Source: Clostridia bacterium (GTDB lineage: Bacteria > Bacillota_A > Clostridia > Oscillospirales > CAG-272). From it: 8,180 bases of DNA. Under the pieces are notes generated by a model. It saw nothing but the letters and a program-made list of their open reading frames with translations. It searched no databases and was not told the origin of the DNA. Within the stretch, counting starts at the first letter, position 1, and each line of letters starts with the position of its first letter. The stretch covers positions 1 through 8,180 of the forward strand of contig JAGAIH010000193.1 in assembly GCA_017626655.1 (NCBI GenBank), in the 5' to 3' direction. Positions 4,781 to 8,180 of the stretch are shown here, in pieces. The position numbers and the translations under genes are program-made.

Positions 4781-6415
4781 TCACTCGGCCTTCTCACTCC
4801 ACTTGACAATGGCCCGGATCTTTGCGTGCTCGGTCTCGGCATACTCCACGGTGAGGCTCATGCCCTCGGTAATGAGGATCAGGGTCTCATCCGAGGCAAG
4901 GCTGCTGCGGTACACCACACCGTCCTCGGCGGTGATATACACCACGGTCTCCCCGCCCACGGTGGCGAGGCGGACGGTCTTGACGGTCAGGTCAGCCGTC
5001 TTGGTCTCGGGAGCGGGCAGCTCCTCCTCGGTGATGACGCCGCGCTTGGCCAGCTCCTCGAGATAGGCCTGCTTGGCGGAGGACTGGGTATCACCCGTGG
5101 CCACGATGCTGTAGTTCTCCACGTTGACCAGAGCGTAGAGCTTGACCAGACCGTTCTCGTCCTTCAGCACCATGATGTAGGTGGCCTCGCCCTCTACGTT
5201 GATGAGGGAGGGGAAAGAGGCAACGTAGCCCTTCTCCTGCACCTCACCCTGGGCGGCGCCCATGGCGGAGTACTCCTCGGCACCGATGATGGGGTAGTAC
5301 TTGTACTCACCCGTGCGGGCGTTGGTCAGGATAAAGCCGATGTTGGACTCGTCGGAGGTGACCGAGGTGACACCGGTGTAGTACCAGACGTCGTCCCCAC
5401 GGACCACGTAGCCGTAGCCCTGGGTGGTCATCTTGCAGTCCCGCTTACCGATGACCGAGTTCCAGAAGCCTCTGGACAGAGTACCGTACCAATTGTACTT
5501 CTGGCTGGCCAGATCACCATCGTAGACGTTGTCGATCCAGGCAGGGGCATCAGCCACGGCAAAAAGCTCGGAGGTACCGTCACAGGGGTTGAAGATGATG
5601 ACCTCATGGACATCCATCGCGCCGAACAGACCCACGCGGGGCTTCATGCAGGAGACGATATAGTAGGGGTTGCCCTCCTCGTCGATCTCGAAGTTGACCG
5701 AGGAGAAGATCTTGGTGGGGTAGGAGAAGCGGAGCTTACGCATGAGGTCCTCCTCCAGGTAAGCGCTGTCCACGTAGATCATGGGCTTCTCAAACTTGAC
5801 GTAGTCGGCGTCGTTCCCTACGGGGTCCACCATGACGTAGCCGGGGACGCCGTTGGCGGAATTGTTCAGCCAACGGAAGAAGTCCACGTACTCCAGATTG
5901 GCCACCTTCTTGGGAGTGCCCTTGTAGTTGATCTGGTTGTAGTCCAGGCTGACGTTGTACTGGGAGACCACATCGGACAGGGCGCCCAACTCACGGTTGC
6001 CCAAGATAGAGGCGGAGGCGGTGTCCATCAGAGAGATGTTGGTGACCACGTCAGCCTCGGGCATATCCTCCGAGAAATCCGACTGCTGGACCTCGATGAC
6101 CGAGGCGTACTTCTGGGCGTTGAAGAAGGTGGAGGAGAAGATCCCGCCCAGCACCAGCACGGCCACGGGAATGGCGGCGATGATGAGGAAGATCTTGCTC
6201 ACCTTGACCTTGGAGGCGCCGCGGGAGGCACCCGAGATCCCGCTCACCACGCCCAGGGGCAGACCGTAGAAGAAGGTCACCATGATGAGGAAGACCCAGA
6301 AGCCGTTGCTGAAGATATTGATGGGGGGCAGCATGAGATAGTAAGCCAGAGCCGTCAGGACCGTGCCGATGACCACGGCCAGGATGATGCGGAGAGCTTT
6401 GCTTGTGTTTTTCAT
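4781..6415 (-). CDS. Three-TM conserved membrane protein with large extracytoplasmic domain, unknown function
   Basis: 544 residues. Three membrane segments lie at about 8-28, 39-60 and 74-94. A domain of about 350 residues follows (about 100-450), then a linker rich in E, P and T (ITEEELPAPETK, about 465-476) and a small beta-rich C-terminal domain (about 478-542) that looks OB-like. Phrases such as SVIEVQQSDFSEDMP, QINYKGTPKKVANLEY, YPTKIFSSVNFEIDEEGNPY, GLFGAMDV and GYGYVVRGDDVWYYTGVTSVTSDESNIGFILTN mark a protein type that I recall as widespread in clostridia, often left as hypothetical or mislabelled a Tat-signal protein. No twin-arginine motif is present. No enzymatic residues are apparent. 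The ATG at 6415 is preceded by AAGGAG (6433-6428) at an unusually long 12-base spacing. It heads a probable operon with the 140-residue gene. Confidence 0.88.
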   Translation of the reverse strand: MKNTSKALRIILAVVIGTVLTALAYYLMLPPINIFSNGFWVFLIMVTFFYGLPLGVVSGISGASRGASKVKVSKIFLIIAAIPVAVLVLGGIFSSTFFNAQKYASVIEVQQSDFSEDMPEADVVTNISLMDTASASILGNRELGALSDVVSQYNVSLDYNQINYKGTPKKVANLEYVDFFRWLNNSANGVPGYVMVDPVGNDADYVKFEKPMIYVDSAYLEEDLMRKLRFSYPTKIFSSVNFEIDEEGNPYYIVSCMKPRVGLFGAMDVHEVIIFNPCDGTSELFAVADAPAWIDNVYDGDLASQKYNWYGTLSRGFWNSVIGKRDCKMTTQGYGYVVRGDDVWYYTGVTSVTSDESNIGFILTNARTGEYKYYPIIGAEEYSAMGAAQGEVQEKGYVASFPSLINVEGEATYIMVLKDENGLVKLYALVNVENYSIVATGDTQSSAKQAYLEELAKRGVITEEELPAPETKTADLTVKTVRLATVGGETVVYITAEDGVVYRSSLASDETLILITEGMSLTVEYAETEHAKIRAIVKWSEKAE

Positions 6416-6427
6416 AGGAATAGAGGA

Positions 6428-6433
6428 CTCCTT
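6428..6433 (-). promoter_or_regulatory. Shine-Dalgarno with long spacing
   Basis: AAGGAG on the minus strand lies 12 bases before the ATG at 6415, longer than the usual 5-9. No closer in-frame ATG, GTG or TTG exists, so the ATG stands and translation may be moderated by the spacing. Confidence 0.55.
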
Positions 6434-6447
6434 TCTGTGATGGCTCT

Positions 6448-6476
6448 ATTATAGCATAATTTTGTCAAGTTGTCAA
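6448..6476 (-). promoter_or_regulatory. Perfect consensus promoter of the 6415-4288 operon
   Basis: On the minus strand TTGACA (6476-6471), 17 bases, then TATAAT (6453-6448), with TGC directly before the -10 (extended -10). A second TTGACA (6468-6463) lies eight bases further in but is too close (9 bases) to serve as -35 for this -10. The expected leader is about 25 bases. Confidence 0.87.
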
Positions 6477-6486
6477 GTGATTGGAT

Positions 6487-6507
6487 GAAAATTTCTTGAG
6501 AATTTTC
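6487..6507. promoter_or_regulatory. 7-7-7 palindrome upstream of the operon promoter
   Basis: GAAAATT (6487-6493), a 7-base spacer, AATTTTC (6501-6507). It ends 10 bases upstream of the -35 at 6471-6476 on the minus strand. The geometry equals that of the operators at 3515 and 3555 but the arms differ. It could be an activator site, or chance in AT-rich DNA. Confidence 0.3.
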
Positions 6508-6537
6508 CGCTTTTTTAAAAAGGCATACGGCAAGCCT

Positions 6538-6573
6538 AAAAAGAGGGTTGACCGCAAAGGCAACGGTCAACCC
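6538..6573 (-). terminator. Intrinsic terminator of the repeat-stalk gene
   Basis: GGGTTGACCG (6545-6554) pairs perfectly with CGGTCAACCC (6564-6573) around a 9-base loop. On the minus strand TTTTT (6542-6538) follows after CTC. A weaker hairpin, aggc/gcct (6520s-6530s) with TTTTT after it, stands just beyond and may act as a backup. Confidence 0.87.
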
Positions 6574-6590
6574 AATAAACGATTTGTAAG

Positions 6591-8180
6591 TTATTGGAAG
6601 GAGGTCGGTTCCCCGATAAACTGCTCAATCAGGTCGGTGGTGATCGCCGCCTTATGTTCATCGAATTCGGGAATGAATGCGTCATAATCTGCCATCAGCT
6701 TCTCCAGCTCGTCTCCATCTACGCCAAGGTTGACTTGAATACCGTTTGCGGATTTAATATCCTTGGTGAGGGATTCCAGATAGCCCTCCTGCACGAAGAG
6801 CATGGGCACCTGTACGCGCTCCACCTTATACTCGTCGTTCTCGGGATCGTAGACGTTATAGTAGCGGGTACGGAACTCGATATCAAAGCGACGGGAGGGA
6901 TTAAAGAGGCCAACCTTTTCAGACTCCCAAGGGTTCTTGGAGTTATTGACGTAGAAGGCGGCATCGGTCTCGTCGGTAGCCTCGGCATAGCGGATGGAGG
7001 TAAAGCCCGTGAAAGCGGACAGATCAAACCACAGAGTATCGAACTCGATCCCCAACAGAGATTCGGTCTCCTTGACCTCGTATCCTACGAGGCGGCCGTC
7101 CGCCACGCGGTACAGCTCGCAGATGCGTCCGTCAAAGAGGAGCATACCGTCGGCCTTATTGCCCACCACTGTCACATAGTCCTCGGTAATGTAGAAATCA
7201 GCGGCACTTTGAACTTGTACATCCTTTACCGTCAAGAACTCGTTGATATGACCGTATACGTTTCCGTCCTCATCCTGATTGACCGTAAAGAAAGCGTGAC
7301 GCACGCCGACCAGCTCCAGAGCGAAGGTATACGATGCCTCTGTGTAGGTGTAGGCTAACGCGTTCCCGTTCCCCAGTTGGATGCGCGCCGCCTTTTCTCG
7401 GGTCTGCCGATCCAGAGACAGAGCGATCTGCACCTTCTGCTCACCCAGAGCGGGGATGTTCGCGGTGTAGTCAAGCACGTAAGCAACGGTGTCATCGTCA
7501 TAATGAATGGTAACCGAATAGATGCTTTCCTCAAAGGTATGGATGGCAGTCTCCTCGGGGTTCTTGTCGAAGAAGGTTTCAAATGTCTGAACCGAGACCG
7601 TGGTCAAGGTATCCACCACAGCCAGCAGATCAAAGAACAGGGCGGACTGCTCCAGATTATCCAGCACCATGTGCCACTGCTCGCCGCTACCGGCGACGGG
7701 AATGTCCGATACCGATACGCTCGACACATAGCCGTCGGGCAATTCGGACGGATCCACAAGGTTCTGACGGTAATCCACCAGCATGGTCTCGGGGATCACC
7801 GAAGCGGGATCAACGGTACAGCCTGTCAACAGCTCTCGCAGAGCGGCGACCAGATCAGCCTTGAGCCGATCCTTGTCCGCGGGATCAACGGGCTTATCGG
7901 TTTCATCCGCTGGCTCGTCGGTATCGGGAGCGGAAGTCTCGGGCTCGTCGGTGTCGGGAGCGGGAGTCTCGGGCTCGTCGGTATCGGGCTCGGGAGTCTC
8001 GGGCTCGTCGGTATCGGGAGCGGGAGTCTCGGGCTCGTCGGTGTCGGGAGCGGAAGTCTCGGGCTCGTCGGTGTCGGGAGCGGGAGTCTCGGGCTCGTCG
8101 GTGTCGGGAGCGGAAGTCTCGGGCTCGTCGGTATCGGGAGCGGGAGTCTCGGGCTCGTCGGTGTCGGGAGCGGAAGTCTC
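6591..8180 (-). CDS. Probable surface protein with acidic Pro-rich repeat stalk (N-terminus beyond right edge)
   Basis: 529 codons are visible and the frame is open through the right edge, so the true start and any signal peptide lie outside. Visible residues 1-90 are nine 10-residue repeats, ETSAPDTDEP or ETPAPDTDEP, each with four acidic and no basic residues: a flexible, highly charged stalk of the type seen in secreted or wall-associated Gram-positive proteins. A charged helix follows (DKDRLKADLVAALRELL, about 102-118), then a domain of about 400 residues, rich in beta strands (YSVTIHYDDDTVAYVLDY, QKVQIALSLD, ASYTFALELVG, FDIEFRTRYYNVYD). The protein ends in DLIEQFIGEPTSFQ, with no LPXTG or C-terminal membrane segment, so anchoring must be N-terminal (signal anchor or lipoprotein) or absent. 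I do not recognise the domain. A TTG at 7829 could start a shorter frame but has no ribosome site and would cut the continuous frame. Secretion is inference. Confidence 0.85.
   Translation of the reverse strand, partial: ETSAPDTDEPETPAPDTDEPETSAPDTDEPETPAPDTDEPETSAPDTDEPETPAPDTDEPETPEPDTDEPETPAPDTDEPETSAPDTDEPADETDKPVDPADKDRLKADLVAALRELLTGCTVDPASVIPETMLVDYRQNLVDPSELPDGYVSSVSVSDIPVAGSGEQWHMVLDNLEQSALFFDLLAVVDTLTTVSVQTFETFFDKNPEETAIHTFEESIYSVTIHYDDDTVAYVLDYTANIPALGEQKVQIALSLDRQTREKAARIQLGNGNALAYTYTEASYTFALELVGVRHAFFTVNQDEDGNVYGHINEFLTVKDVQVQSAADFYITEDYVTVVGNKADGMLLFDGRICELYRVADGRLVGYEVKETESLLGIEFDTLWFDLSAFTGFTSIRYAEATDETDAAFYVNNSKNPWESEKVGLFNPSRRFDIEFRTRYYNVYDPENDEYKVERVQVPMLFVQEGYLESLTKDIKSANGIQVNLGVDGDELEKLMADYDAFIPEFDEHKAAITTDLIEQFIGEPTSFQ
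7911..8180 (-). repeat. In-frame 30-bp tandem repeat with 60-bp higher-order period
   Basis: Nine 30-bp units are visible (continuing past the edge). They alternate between a Ser form and a Pro form (ETSAP / ETPAP), giving a 60-bp period. The exception is the unit at 7981-8010, which reads PEP where an SAP form is expected. Between units only about three positions vary (a third-base gta/gtg, the Ser/Pro codon, and the single PEP change). The array length is a multiple of three, so copy-number change keeps the frame. Confidence 0.93.

Noticed and set aside
4826..6454. A 542-codon open frame antisense to the three-TM protein gene
   Set aside because: Composition shadow: translation rich in H, D, G, V and L with no domain, and it runs through the promoter and ribosome site of the real gene.
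7818..7835. LLTGC resembling a lipoprotein lipobox in the stalk protein
   Set aside because: The residues before it (DKDRLKADLVAALRE) are charged and form no signal-peptide hydrophobic core, and the frame continues upstream for at least 117 residues.
7911..8180. CRISPR-like 30-bp repeats at the right edge
   Set aside because: Units are contiguous with no spacers, and they translate in frame as a regular acidic peptide continuous with the downstream domain.

Overview
The window looks like a chromosomal segment of a moderately GC-rich, Gram-positive-type anaerobe of the Bacillota (Clostridia; an Oscillospiraceae-like gut lineage is my best guess). The reasons are strong AGGAGG-type ribosome sites, several near-perfect sigma-A promoters, hairpin-plus-T terminators, a MacB-type ABC ATPase of a kind common in gut clostridia, and GC-rich palindromic intergenic repeats that resemble ones I remember from that group. 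The assignment rests on recognition, not on a database search.

Layout. 1-449 (minus) is the N-terminal half of an ABC transporter ATPase that runs off the left edge. A divergent, AT-rich promoter region separates it from 732-2696 (plus), a compact cytoplasmic GH78-like (alpha-L-rhamnosidase family) protein with its own promoter and terminator. From 2766 to 4189 lies an islet: two multi-hairpin, MITE-like palindromic elements of about 290-300 bp (2766-3054 and 3888-4189) bracket a divergent gene pair, an unrecognised 145-residue protein (3055-3492, minus) and an 85-residue XRE-type HTH regulator (3591-3848, plus). The 98-bp gap between these genes holds two operators with identical arms, ATAATTC-N7-GAATTAT, spaced exactly 40 bp apart. 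One covers a perfect consensus promoter for the minus gene and the other covers the extended -10 of the regulator.

4288-6415 (minus) is a probable two-gene operon: a three-TM conserved protein of unknown function (544 aa), then a small membrane-anchored protein (140 aa). It is driven by a perfect TTGACA-N17-TGCTATAAT-type promoter and closed by a strong terminator. 6591-8180 (minus) is the C-terminal part of a probable surface or secreted protein. Its coding frame stays open to the right edge through nine near-identical 10-residue acidic, proline-rich repeats (90 residues), a likely stalk preceding a roughly 400-residue folded domain.

The most notable unit is the repeat-bracketed HTH/unknown-protein switch. 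The sequence supports a coherent regulatory circuit, but the function of the controlled protein cannot be read from it. Other points of interest are an Asp where GH78 enzymes usually carry the catalytic Glu, and the homogenised stalk repeat.
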